A stretch of 64,000 bases of DNA. Origin: a virus. The stretch covers positions 62,001 to 126,000 of the IMG/VR virus record IMGVR_UViG_3300020159_001932, one strand, 5' to 3'. Shown here one piece after another: positions 26,094 to 34,724 of the stretch (position 1 is its first letter; each line of letters begins with the position of its first letter). The position numbers and the translations under genes are program-made. The notes beneath the pieces were generated by a model, which made no database searches, was not told the DNA's origin, and saw only the letters and a program-made list of their open reading frames with translations.

Positions 26094-27864
26094 AGTCTGC
26101 ATTGTTACTATAGCTGGTAAATCCGTTTTCTTTGACCACATGAAGTACACTATTCACTCGTCCCATAAGTTCATCCTTGTGAGAAATCAGGTAAATGTTT
26201 TTATTTCTTTCGCGGGCCATCTTTTTAAGTACCGCCAGTGCGCTTTCAACTCCGGCAGAGTCCATGCCAGCATCAACAAGTTCGTCAATAAACAATAAAT
26301 TAATGCTTTGATACAGTCCTTCCCAGACATCACGGAAGGCAAAACTCATAGATAATATCAATCTATTGCGTTCTCCGCGACTTAAATTATCAAAGTCGAG
26401 GTCTTGTCCAAGTTGAGTAATTTGTACAGTAAGGTCATTTTGAAAAATAACTTGATGCGGTAGTCCTAGCTTATCAATATAATAGGTTAATCGCTTGTTT
26501 AGATAAGTTAAATTTTGATCTATGATTTTTTTTCTTATAAAACTATCTTTATTAGTCAATAACTTGTATAAAAATTCTTGATGATCTTTTAGTTTGGTTA
26601 ATGCATTAATTTTAGTCCAGCTAATTTCTTGAATAGCGGTCTTTTTTAATTCTTCAATCTGTTCGGCATATGGATTAATTTCAACAGCCTTTGCTTCTAA
26701 ACTTTTTTCTAAACTATCTAAATTATTTTTATGTCCAAGTGCTTCGGCTTCGGTTTCGTAGAATGTTGTAGGTTTTCTAGGTAACTCGCCTATTTCTTTG
26801 ATATCGTTGAGTATTTTATTAAGATCAGTTGTTACCTTGTCTAAATAATTATTAGATTCTTCTAAGTTTGTAATTGCAACAGCAGTCATTTCTTCATGTT
26901 TATGGTCATGAAGTTGTTGGTCACAGGCGTGACATGTTTTATTTTCTAGACTCTCAAGATCTTTTATATATTTGTTAACAGTCTTCTGTGCTTGAATTAC
27001 AGCACTCTCAAGTGTAGCCTTCTGCTTATTAAGATCCCTAAGCGTTTTATCATTGGATACCCATAGTTGTAAAGCAACATGTGCCGCTAATTCAGCAGTT
27101 ATATCTACTGATTCAAGATTAACAATGGCTCTTCCTAGATTTTCTAATTCAGTTTGTTGTTTATTTTCCCAGGCACTACTTTTTAGTTGTAAGCTATCGA
27201 TACTTTTTTGAACATTTTCATTGGCAGTTTTGATAGCAGCAATTTTAAGTTCTTCTTCTTGGATAGAATCTTTTGTTTCTTTAATTAGACTTTTAAGTGC
27301 TTCTGCCTTTACACTTAGTATGGTAATTCCTAACAATTGCTCAATAACTTCTCGCTGTTCTGCAGCCTTCATACTAAGAAAAGGTTCAGTATAGGTATTA
27401 AGAGCAACAAGATGTTTGAACATTGTATGACTCATTTCAAGCATTTCTTCAATACTTTTTTGAGTTTCTCTGCTATCACCTTGGCTGTCATCGTCAGTTT
27501 CTTCGGTCTTTAATGGGTTATCATTAATAAAAAGTTTAAGTACATTAGGCTTACGACCCCTTTCTATGCGATATTTGTTCCCACCCTTTTCAAATTCAAC
27601 GGTTACAAGCATACCCTTGCCGTTAATTTTATTGATTAGATTTTCTTTGCGTATGTTAGTCAGAGCTTGGCCATATAAAGCATAACTCAATGCATTGATC
27701 ATTGTAGTTTTTCCGGTGCCATTGCGACTTCCGGTGTCGTCGCCACCAAGGTCGTGGTTAGATCCAAGAACAAGTGTTAGATGTTCTTTATCAAACCCTA
27801 CAGCTTGAGTCTGTGCGCCCACACTCATAAAGTTTTTTACGGTGATATTTTTTAATTTAAACAT
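26083..27864 (-). CDS. 46: Recombination endonuclease subunit gp46 (Rad50/SbcC-like)
   Basis: A 593-residue SMC/Rad50-type ATPase. Walker A GSRNGTGKTT lies at about 45-54, long coiled-coil arms surround a zinc-hook CHAC at about 309-312, then the ABC signature LSRGERNR near 493 and Walker B LLFIDE near 522. With gp47 it resects double-strand ends to prime recombination-dependent replication. Length is close to T4 gp46 (560). Its ATG overlaps the gp47 stop (TAATG), so the two are translationally coupled. Confidence 0.95.
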   Translation of the reverse strand: MFKLKNITVKNFMSVGAQTQAVGFDKEHLTLVLGSNHDLGGDDTGSRNGTGKTTMINALSYALYGQALTNIRKENLINKINGKGMLVTVEFEKGGNKYRIERGRKPNVLKLFINDNPLKTEETDDDSQGDSRETQKSIEEMLEMSHTMFKHLVALNTYTEPFLSMKAAEQREVIEQLLGITILSVKAEALKSLIKETKDSIQEEELKIAAIKTANENVQKSIDSLQLKSSAWENKQQTELENLGRAIVNLESVDITAELAAHVALQLWVSNDKTLRDLNKQKATLESAVIQAQKTVNKYIKDLESLENKTCHACDQQLHDHKHEEMTAVAITNLEESNNYLDKVTTDLNKILNDIKEIGELPRKPTTFYETEAEALGHKNNLDSLEKSLEAKAVEINPYAEQIEELKKTAIQEISWTKINALTKLKDHQEFLYKLLTNKDSFIRKKIIDQNLTYLNKRLTYYIDKLGLPHQVIFQNDLTVQITQLGQDLDFDNLSRGERNRLILSMSFAFRDVWEGLYQSINLLFIDELVDAGMDSAGVESALAVLKKMARERNKNIYLISHKDELMGRVNSVLHVVKENGFTSYSNNADYVE

Positions 27865-28877
27865 TATAGGTTATTATAAATTTCTAATAATGTGTTTTTG
27901 TCAAACTGCTCAGACTCAACATTAACTAATTCTTGTGCAACAATCTGATCAACACTTTCAAATTTAGCATCGGGGTTATCGTCAATTGTGCCGTCTATGT
28001 TTGTTTTATCTTGTATGAGACTAATTTCTCTAATATCAAATTCATTGATAAATGTTTCTTTGATAAAGTTAGCTTCTTCGTAGCTAATATCAATATCAAG
28101 ATTGACCTTAAAGTGCATCTTATTTTTCATGATGCTGTCTTTTTTATCAATTAACTCTGAGAGTTTAATAGATCGATATTTAGGACAATCGGGCCAATTA
28201 ATAAAGTTTGGTTCCCCGCCCCAGTCTAAAGTCATCATTCCGCGATCATCATCCCACGCATCTGAAAAATTATGTGGAAATGCATTGCCTATGTACACAA
28301 CATTAGTATTTTTTTGCCTTTTATGAAAGTGTCCACTAAAAATGTAATCAGGCCCATTGAAATCTTCAGCACGTAGCTCTCCGTGATCCGGCATTTGAAC
28401 CATTGCATTCATAAAAAATTTGGGCAATTCAAAATGTCCAAAGATGTATTTGCTCTTGACATCTTTCATAGTTTTCCATTCGTCACCTACCAACCACGGT
28501 ACTAAGGTCACATCACCTATGGTAGTTACTTTTTCGACCACAGTGACGCCTGGAATATGTCTGCCAAATGCTGAACTATGAATATCACGCTTGTCTTTGT
28601 AAAACAGATCGTGATTACCCGGAAACCAAAAGAACTGTTCAAATGCAGCACCTAGCTTTTCCAGGCATCGAAGGCTTGTATCTAGTGTAATTAAGTTAAG
28701 ACTGTTACGGTTATGACTCCAGTCTCCGAGGAAGATTGAAGTTTCGCAACCTTCTTTTTTTGCTTCGTCAATAAACCAGTCTACAAACTCTTCGCAATCT
28801 TTTAAATGAGTAGTTGAGTTTGATTTAAGTCCAAAATGAATGTCAGTAAAACACGCGACCTTTTTAAATAAGGGCAT
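27864..28877 (-). CDS. 47: Recombination endonuclease subunit gp47 (Mre11/SbcD-like)
   Basis: A 337-residue metallophosphoesterase with the family motifs in order: FTDIHFG (about 9-15), LGDWSHN (about 45), FPGNHD (about 92), GHFELP and SGHFHKR (about 182). It is the nuclease partner of gp46. The gene follows the sigma-factor gene by 46 nt. A TTGACT - 17 nt - TAAAGT sigma70-like promoter lies upstream and a GGAG ribosome site precedes the ATG. Confidence 0.95.
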   Translation of the reverse strand: MPLFKKVACFTDIHFGLKSNSTTHLKDCEEFVDWFIDEAKKEGCETSIFLGDWSHNRNSLNLITLDTSLRCLEKLGAAFEQFFWFPGNHDLFYKDKRDIHSSAFGRHIPGVTVVEKVTTIGDVTLVPWLVGDEWKTMKDVKSKYIFGHFELPKFFMNAMVQMPDHGELRAEDFNGPDYIFSGHFHKRQKNTNVVYIGNAFPHNFSDAWDDDRGMMTLDWGGEPNFINWPDCPKYRSIKLSELIDKKDSIMKNKMHFKVNLDIDISYEEANFIKETFINEFDIREISLIQDKTNIDGTIDDNPDAKFESVDQIVAQELVNVESEQFDKNTLLEIYNNL

Positions 28878-28897
28878 CTAATTATTCTCCTATAATA

Positions 28898-28926
28898 ACT
28901 TTAACAGTTTTAGAGATAAAAGTCAA
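28898..28926 (-). promoter_or_regulatory. Possible sigma70 promoter for gp47-gp46
   Basis: Minus strand TTGACT (28921-28926), spacer 17, TAAAGT (28898-28903). The -35 box matches five of six and the -10 four of six consensus bases. Confidence 0.45.
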
Positions 28927-29840
28927 GCTCCTGCTTCGCTGTCTTCGTCAAGTTCTTCTTCCAGACTAACTTCTTCACTTTTAGGCATTCGCATGTTCTT
29001 GTACAATTCTGCCTGTCGTGCAATCTCTTCTGCGTATTCTTGGCTGTTTTGCCGTGTTAGGCTAGGAGTTAATCCGGCTTCTTCTAAGAGGTCATCGCGG
29101 ATGTTTTGACTTTTCTTTTCAATATTAAGAATGCGAGTAAATGAATTTGTAACCGCTGCGGTGTAATATGCAAACGGGTTTTCAGATTTACTTTCGTCAA
29201 ACTGTAGACCAATTTGACTTAGCTGTAGAATAGCCTGGCCCTTCATTTCTTCAATGTAGGTATATCCTCTCCAATTGCTACGTTGTGCATAACGTTCGCT
29301 TAGTTTGATAAACATTCTTCCTAGGTTTTCTGTAATTCGCCCGTGATCTTTGCTAAAATGTCCAGTTTCAATTGGACCTTTCCAGTGACTTTTACCTACG
29401 CAAACTAACTGATCATTTTCATCAAACTTCCAATGCTGGAAGGGCGGAAAGTTAATTTTATCGTGTGCATCAGCAGTGCTCTTAACCGTTTTTTTCCTGC
29501 CGGGTGCCTGCGGAATATGATCAAATGTCATTATTCTTATAACAATATCTTCTTTAGAAATTGTAGTATATACAGGAGTACATTCTGCAAGTTTAATTTT
29601 TTTGTCGCCGCTATTTCTTGCCAATGCAAATGCCTGCATTCCTAAACGTTTGGCCCGATTTCGTTTTGCCTCTGCAACCGTACGAATATTAACTTTGTCT
29701 AATGTTGGTAAAATAATATCGTACTGCTGATACTCAGGGTTTGTAAAACTTGAATATGAACATTTGCTTCGGTGTATTTCTGCTAACAGGTCTCGATTGT
29801 TTAAATATTTGGTTTTTCTTACTGTCGGAAAAAGAGTCAT
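28923..29840 (-). CDS. 55: Late-transcription sigma factor, gp55-like, with long N-terminal extension
   Basis: A 305-residue protein from the ATG at 29840 (MTLFPTVRKTKYLNNRD), chosen because it follows an AAGGA ribosome site; the 12 residues further upstream overlap the promoter. Residues ~172-265 match the gp55/sigma region 2 core: RMFIKLSERYAQRSNWRGYT, then GLQFDESKSENPFAYYTAAV and FTRILNIEKKSQNIRDD. It would direct RNA polymerase to TATAAATA late promoters. T4 gp55 has 185 residues; the first ~170 residues here have no T4 gp55 counterpart. The C-terminus is acidic (SLEEELDEDSEAGA), where a sliding-clamp contact could lie. Confidence 0.8.
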   Translation of the reverse strand: MTLFPTVRKTKYLNNRDLLAEIHRSKCSYSSFTNPEYQQYDIILPTLDKVNIRTVAEAKRNRAKRLGMQAFALARNSGDKKIKLAECTPVYTTISKEDIVIRIMTFDHIPQAPGRKKTVKSTADAHDKINFPPFQHWKFDENDQLVCVGKSHWKGPIETGHFSKDHGRITENLGRMFIKLSERYAQRSNWRGYTYIEEMKGQAILQLSQIGLQFDESKSENPFAYYTAAVTNSFTRILNIEKKSQNIRDDLLEEAGLTPSLTRQNSQEYAEEIARQAELYKNMRMPKSEEVSLEEELDEDSEAGA

Positions 29841-29864
29841 CTTATTATTGTTATCCTTTGAGTT

Positions 29865-29892
29865 AGTATAACACATGTATACACTGTGTCAA
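29865..29892 (-). promoter_or_regulatory. Sigma70 promoter of the sigma-factor gene
   Basis: Minus strand: perfect -35 TTGACA (29887-29892), 16-nt spacer, TATACT (29865-29870, five of six). It lies 25 nt upstream of the chosen ATG, so the late sigma factor can be made by unmodified host polymerase. Confidence 0.8.
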
Positions 29893-29922
29893 CCATATTA
29901 AGTTAGCATTTTATTTATTGGG

Positions 29923-29933
29923 TAAATAGTAGA
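29923..29933 (+). promoter_or_regulatory. Late-promoter-like element (GGTAAATAGT)
   Basis: Lies about 15-20 nt before the tail-tube-cap gene in the divergent gap; the core GTAAATAG differs from TATAAATA by one base plus flank. An AGAGGAAAG ribosome site follows. Confidence 0.4.
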
Positions 29934-29946
29934 TAGAGGAAAGAAA

Positions 29947-30846
29947 ATGGCAGATCCAACCAACCCACCAACTAACCCGATTGCGTCTGCAATCGCAAGT
30001 CAAAACAAAATGAAGAATCCTGTGATTTTAGGAGAAGGTCTGCCTCCACTAACTGAGGCCTCAAAAGCATATGTAGCTGTAAATTCTCGAATGGCAGATC
30101 TTTCAAGGGGACCGGTAAGAGACCTTGGCAATATTGAATTTGGTGCAACACCTCAGCAAACAACTGCTGCTACAACAGTTGATGTTAGAAGTTTGCCCGG
30201 AAATTCTGTTGTAACAAATTCTGACAAGGATATGCGAGTTAAAATTCGTGTGCCATCAAATTATATCACACCGTTAACAGAAGGATCTTCGGATAAAGAG
30301 TTGTCGGGATTAAGGTTTGGAGGGATTATTTTTCCTTATACACCGCAGATATCATATGAGCACAAAGCCGAGTATACTACCCAACAACCGTTGCACAGTA
30401 ACTATGCAATAAATTTTTATAAAAACAGTTCGATAAGTGACATTACTATTACTGGAAAATTTACAGTTCAAAATGAAAAAGAAGGATTGATATACCTTGC
30501 AACTGTTAGATTACTAAGAGCACTTACCAAAATGCGTTGGGGTGGAAAAATTGGAGACCCAGATAGCGGTGCACCACCGCCTGTTTGTAGATTAGACGGT
30601 TATGGAGAATTTCTTTTTAAGAATGTTCCTGTGGTTATCCACTCATTTAAAAATGATCTATCAGACGACGTGGACTTTTTCACAGTTGGCAAAGATGGAA
30701 ATGGGCCGTTTGGTCTAAACAGTGTTCCTACTAGGTCGACTATATCAGTGACCTGTAAAGTAGCATACAGCAGAGCAGAAATGCAAGAAATTTCTGTTAC
30801 CAAATATTTAGATCCAAAAGCTCTAAGAGGTAAAGGATACTTATAA
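29947..30846 (+). CDS. 48: Baseplate tail-tube-cap protein, gp48/gp54-like
   Basis: A 299-residue protein. A disordered N-terminal ~110 residues precede a conserved part: GIIFPYTPQISYEHKAEYTT, HSNYAINFYKNSSISDITIT, a KMRWGG block and GYGEFLFKNVPVVIHSF. This pattern is that of T4-like gp48 proteins, which cap the baseplate and nucleate the tail tube. It begins the long plus-strand baseplate operon and is coupled (TAATG) to gp53. Confidence 0.7.
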   Translation: MADPTNPPTNPIASAIASQNKMKNPVILGEGLPPLTEASKAYVAVNSRMADLSRGPVRDLGNIEFGATPQQTTAATTVDVRSLPGNSVVTNSDKDMRVKIRVPSNYITPLTEGSSDKELSGLRFGGIIFPYTPQISYEHKAEYTTQQPLHSNYAINFYKNSSISDITITGKFTVQNEKEGLIYLATVRLLRALTKMRWGGKIGDPDSGAPPPVCRLDGYGEFLFKNVPVVIHSFKNDLSDDVDFFTVGKDGNGPFGLNSVPTRSTISVTCKVAYSRAEMQEISVTKYLDPKALRGKGYL

Positions 30847-31145
30847 TGTCTGAGTACAAAAGAACTAGTCCGTATTATATAACACAACAAGGAACATCAT
30901 ATCTTGATGTAATGACATGGCGAACTGTTCCTGCAGAAGTGGACGATATCTTGTTCACGGTTACCGCAAGTTATGAAAACAGGCCTGATTTATTAGCATT
31001 TGATCTTTACAACGATGTTGATCTATGGTGGGTATTCTCAGCAAGAAACCCGTCTATATTAAAAGATCCTGTGTTTGATTTAAAACCAGGTATAAAAATT
31101 TATCTTCCTAAATTAACCTCAATGAAGAAAACCTTAGGAATTTAA
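30846..31145 (+). CDS. 53: Baseplate wedge protein, gp53-like
   Basis: A 99-residue protein with YENRPDLLAFDLYNDVDLWW and a C-terminal GIKIYLPKL segment, the compact pattern of the gp53 wedge family (T4 gp53 is 196 aa). Such proteins clamp the wedge at the hub periphery. Overlaps the previous stop and is followed after one base by the hub candidate. Confidence 0.75.
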   Translation: MSEYKRTSPYYITQQGTSYLDVMTWRTVPAEVDDILFTVTASYENRPDLLAFDLYNDVDLWWVFSARNPSILKDPVFDLKPGIKIYLPKLTSMKKTLGI

Positions 31146-31146
31146 T

Positions 31147-34100
31147 ATGTCTAATACTCCTATTGAAAGAAGAACAACAACATCAAATAACACACCTGTA
31201 ACATCTAATAAAGATACAGGGCCTGGAGTTAATGTTCTTCACAAATACAGATCCTTTACCTATAATTTTACACTTGCGGCACTAAGAAAAGCCGAAGCGT
31301 TTGATCCTAAAACTTATAGAGATAGCACATTAGATTTAGTTATTTTAAAATCTGGTGGCAAAGGCCCTGCTAGTATTACTCCTAACGTGGTTCCTGTGGA
31401 CCGAGAAGAAGAAGTTAAAAAAGAAACTGTCAAGACTGAAACCAAGGGAATATTTTTTAAGAAAACTGTAACAACTGTAACGACATCTACAGAAACAGTG
31501 CCTTACAAAGATTATACTGGTTCTGCATTGGTACAAGGGTTTAATGAAAATAGTCCCGGTCGGTTTGATATGTTTATGGACAATATTGAAATTGAAACAT
31601 TAATGACTGCCGGCGGCGCCCAAGGAGTTTCTCAACCAACTACTCTTACATTTGATGTAGTAGAGCCATACAGTATCAACGGGTTTGTTCAAGCGTTACA
31701 TGTTGCATCAATTGCCGCAGGTTATCCAACTTATACCCAAGCAGTATTCGTTTTAAAGATGGAGTTTTGCGGATATCCCGACGGCGATTCTTTTTCACCT
31801 CCGGTAATTGAACCCAAAGGAACACGATATTTTCCAATAACATTAACTGGATTAGAAGTAACCATCGACGAAAAAGGAACAAAATATCAAGTTAAGGCCA
31901 TTGCTGCAAATGAAAGAGGATTCGGCAATCCTAGTGAAATAAAAAAATCTGTAAAAATATCTGGCGGAGATGTAAAATCTATTTTGACTAATTTAGCAGA
32001 TGGTGTAACTAAACAGGCAAGAGAAGAAAATGCCGAGATTAAAAAAAATAAAGCAGATGCTAATCAACACGATATATACAAAGTTAAATTTCCTTCATGG
32101 GTTGAAGGGAAGGGCTGGGATAACGCCGCGGTTAATAAGATTGGACAAGCAAAGGTAACTGAACTTCTTAAAGATAATGCGCTATACAAATTTCCCGATC
32201 CTGGAGAAGAAAGAAAGCCCACAGCTAACCAGCCTAAAGGACAGCAAACTCCAACTCCTCAACAAAACGCAAAACAACCTGAATCTTTTAAATTGGAACC
32301 AACCAATCCTGTTGCACAGTTTTCAGAAGGGAAAAATATACACGAGTGTATTACGGCAATTATAAAAGATAGTAAGTATGTAAGAGATATTGTTGAAAAA
32401 TTAAGTTCCCCGTCTGAATGGCGTAATGTAGTCGATGACAACGACATGGTCAATTATTTTATGGTCAAGCTAGAAGTTGAAAATCAAGAAGCAATTGATT
32501 TAGATAAAAAGCGTCCATATCAAATTTTTACCTATGTAGTGACTCCTTATAAAATTCTGTACACACGCATTCCTAATTACGGTAGCGAACAGATTGATAT
32601 AGAAAAATTAACAAAGTTGTGTCAACGTCAGTATAATTACATCTATACAGGTAATAACTTAGACATAATAAACTTTAAATTAAATTTTAATACTCTATTC
32701 TTTGAAGCGTTACCTACATCTTTAGGTAATACTAAATCACCGCCTTCAAGAGAGGCCGCTGCGCCTGGCAATAATAGTTCAGTTCAACGAAATCCTCCTA
32801 AACTACAAGATTTAGAAAATAGAGGACTCCCAGCAGCCCCTGTGCAGTCAACAGCAAGAGATACATCCGTTGATAGAGACGCCGGAAATCAAACACAACG
32901 AGATCCTTATTACGCAATGGCCAAGTCTATGCATAGTGCCATTACAGATTCAAAAGCTAGTATGTTAACTGGCGAGGTAGATATCCTAGGTGATCCTTTT
33001 TACTTAGTTACTGGCGGAATAGGAAATTATAATCCAGAACCAGAGAGCAAGGAAAATAATAGGACCACCAAAGATGGCGAAGCTACTTTTAACTACGGTG
33101 AAGTATTAATTAGAATCAATTTTAGAAACCCAATTGATATACAACCCCTTAAAAATGGCGGAACAATGTTTTTTGATCCTAAGTTAGTTCCTTTTAGCGG
33201 AGTTTACAGAGTTACAAAAGCAAAATCAACATTTAAAGATGGCATGTTCCGTCAAGCCCTGGAGGTTATTAGACAACCTGGACAACCTGCTCCTGAAGAA
33301 GTTCCTAACAACGATGGAAAAAATGCTCCTTCTAATCCTAGTGAAAGAGTAGATAGTCTACCTGAAATGAGAGATACAGTAAAAGCAGATGTTACTCCTG
33401 CCGCAGTTGATGCGCCTGGTCAACGTCCAGATACAATAAACTTACTTGAACAACAATCAAGGTCGTTGCCAAGTCCTGGTCTGCCTGGGCAATTAAGTAA
33501 CTTTACAGCAGCAACTGGCGGTCTTGGCGGAACTATTCCAGTAGCATCTGTTAGTGGTGCAGTAACAAATCCATTGTCGGGTATAACTCGATTAGCAACA
33601 CAGGCATATGGAGGAGTTGTTCCCGGAGGATTGAATCAATCAGCTGGGGGAATTCGATTGCAGGCCCGTGCCGCTGTGGGTTTAAGAAATCAAGTGTTGA
33701 GCCCTGCAGGATTAATTACACAAATTGGTCAATCTGTTTCTAAATCTTTTGGACTAACTGGTGCAGCCGGGTCATTGGTAAATCAAGTAGTAGGAATTGC
33801 AACAGAAAAAATTAGACGTTCAAGTGTTCTAGGATCAGGAATTGGCGCCGGTGCCACGGTGCAGTTTGTGACCAATACTCTAAGTAAAGACAGTACAATT
33901 GGTCAGCAAAATCAATTTTTTGCAGAACCGGTTACAGCAATTCCTACAACAGGACTAGCACAAGGGCTAGATAGAAATACATTAGCAGCAGTCGCAGGAT
34001 TGGGCAGTGGCGGTTCCTTAGTTAATAATATTGGTGACAAAGTATTGGCAGTAACTCAAGGAAATAAAACAGATCCTAATGCAATTGCTAATCAATACGG

Positions 34101-34719
34101 CATTAATCAAAGTCAGCTATCTGGTTTATCACCAAACTTACAGAGCAAACTTATTGACCAGACATCGGCAATAGCAGGAAAAGTTCCAGCAGACACCGAC
34201 CTTGGCGTTGCAACCTCGCAAGGAGTTTATGTTAAAGGGTTTGGTGCTGAAGGACTACAAAATATGCCTGCTACGGCTCCATACTCAACTGCTCCGTTGC
34301 CGGCACCGGACAGTGGTTTCTTAAATAGAATTTCTGCTTCTGGCGGCCCACGTGCTCTAGCAAGTGCATTTGGTGTTAACGATGTTTCACAAATTTCACA
34401 AAATCAAATTTCGTCAGAAACTATTCAAGATGCAGTTTCGTCAACACCACCAACATATCAGAGCCCAACAAACACTACATACGGAAATAAAAATATAGCA
34501 GATACTGTCGCTAGCGGTCTTAAGTATCTCACAGCTAATAATCAACTTGCAAGTCTTACAGGTCTAGCAGGAACAAGAGAAGGACAATTACTAGCTCTAC
34601 AAAATAGATATCCCGGTAGCCCTATAAACATTGTAGGAGACCTAGGAACATCCGCAGCATCAAAGTTTGGTAGCAAGACATCAGGCAAAAGTCCGCTTGA
34701 TAAAATAATGATAAGGTAA
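31147..34719 (+). CDS. Large baseplate hub protein, gp27-like candidate
   Basis: A 1190-residue protein. The first ~270 residues are beta-rich (FDMFMDNIEIETLMTAGG; RYFPITLTGLEVTIDEKGTK) as in tail-hub proteins. Around 460-530 lies a FTYVVTPYKILYTRIPNYGS block and near 680 a compact PLKNGGTMFFDPKLVPFSGV domain. The last ~450 residues are Ser/Gly/Ala/Gln-rich low complexity with helical segments. Its place directly before the gp5 spike is that of gp27 in many contractile tails, where the hub trimer carries the spike. Homology to T4 gp27 (391 aa) cannot be shown by eye. Confidence 0.55.
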   Translation: MSNTPIERRTTTSNNTPVTSNKDTGPGVNVLHKYRSFTYNFTLAALRKAEAFDPKTYRDSTLDLVILKSGGKGPASITPNVVPVDREEEVKKETVKTETKGIFFKKTVTTVTTSTETVPYKDYTGSALVQGFNENSPGRFDMFMDNIEIETLMTAGGAQGVSQPTTLTFDVVEPYSINGFVQALHVASIAAGYPTYTQAVFVLKMEFCGYPDGDSFSPPVIEPKGTRYFPITLTGLEVTIDEKGTKYQVKAIAANERGFGNPSEIKKSVKISGGDVKSILTNLADGVTKQAREENAEIKKNKADANQHDIYKVKFPSWVEGKGWDNAAVNKIGQAKVTELLKDNALYKFPDPGEERKPTANQPKGQQTPTPQQNAKQPESFKLEPTNPVAQFSEGKNIHECITAIIKDSKYVRDIVEKLSSPSEWRNVVDDNDMVNYFMVKLEVENQEAIDLDKKRPYQIFTYVVTPYKILYTRIPNYGSEQIDIEKLTKLCQRQYNYIYTGNNLDIINFKLNFNTLFFEALPTSLGNTKSPPSREAAAPGNNSSVQRNPPKLQDLENRGLPAAPVQSTARDTSVDRDAGNQTQRDPYYAMAKSMHSAITDSKASMLTGEVDILGDPFYLVTGGIGNYNPEPESKENNRTTKDGEATFNYGEVLIRINFRNPIDIQPLKNGGTMFFDPKLVPFSGVYRVTKAKSTFKDGMFRQALEVIRQPGQPAPEEVPNNDGKNAPSNPSERVDSLPEMRDTVKADVTPAAVDAPGQRPDTINLLEQQSRSLPSPGLPGQLSNFTAATGGLGGTIPVASVSGAVTNPLSGITRLATQAYGGVVPGGLNQSAGGIRLQARAAVGLRNQVLSPAGLITQIGQSVSKSFGLTGAAGSLVNQVVGIATEKIRRSSVLGSGIGAGATVQFVTNTLSKDSTIGQQNQFFAEPVTAIPTTGLAQGLDRNTLAAVAGLGSGGSLVNNIGDKVLAVTQGNKTDPNAIANQYGINQSQLSGLSPNLQSKLIDQTSAIAGKVPADTDLGVATSQGVYVKGFGAEGLQNMPATAPYSTAPLPAPDSGFLNRISASGGPRALASAFGVNDVSQISQNQISSETIQDAVSSTPPTYQSPTNTTYGNKNIADTVASGLKYLTANNQLASLTGLAGTREGQLLALQNRYPGSPINIVGDLGTSAASKFGSKTSGKSPLDKIMIR

Positions 34720-34724
34720 TATAG

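Noticed and set aside
26094-26150. Longer start for the small gene after gp46
   Set aside because: It would lie inside gp46 codons; the ATG at 26093 overlapping the gp46 stop is the usual coupling form.
29841-29876. Twelve-residue N-terminal extension of the sigma-factor gene
   Set aside because: It would start within the -10 region of a near-consensus sigma70 promoter; the ATG at 29840 has a proper AAGGA site.
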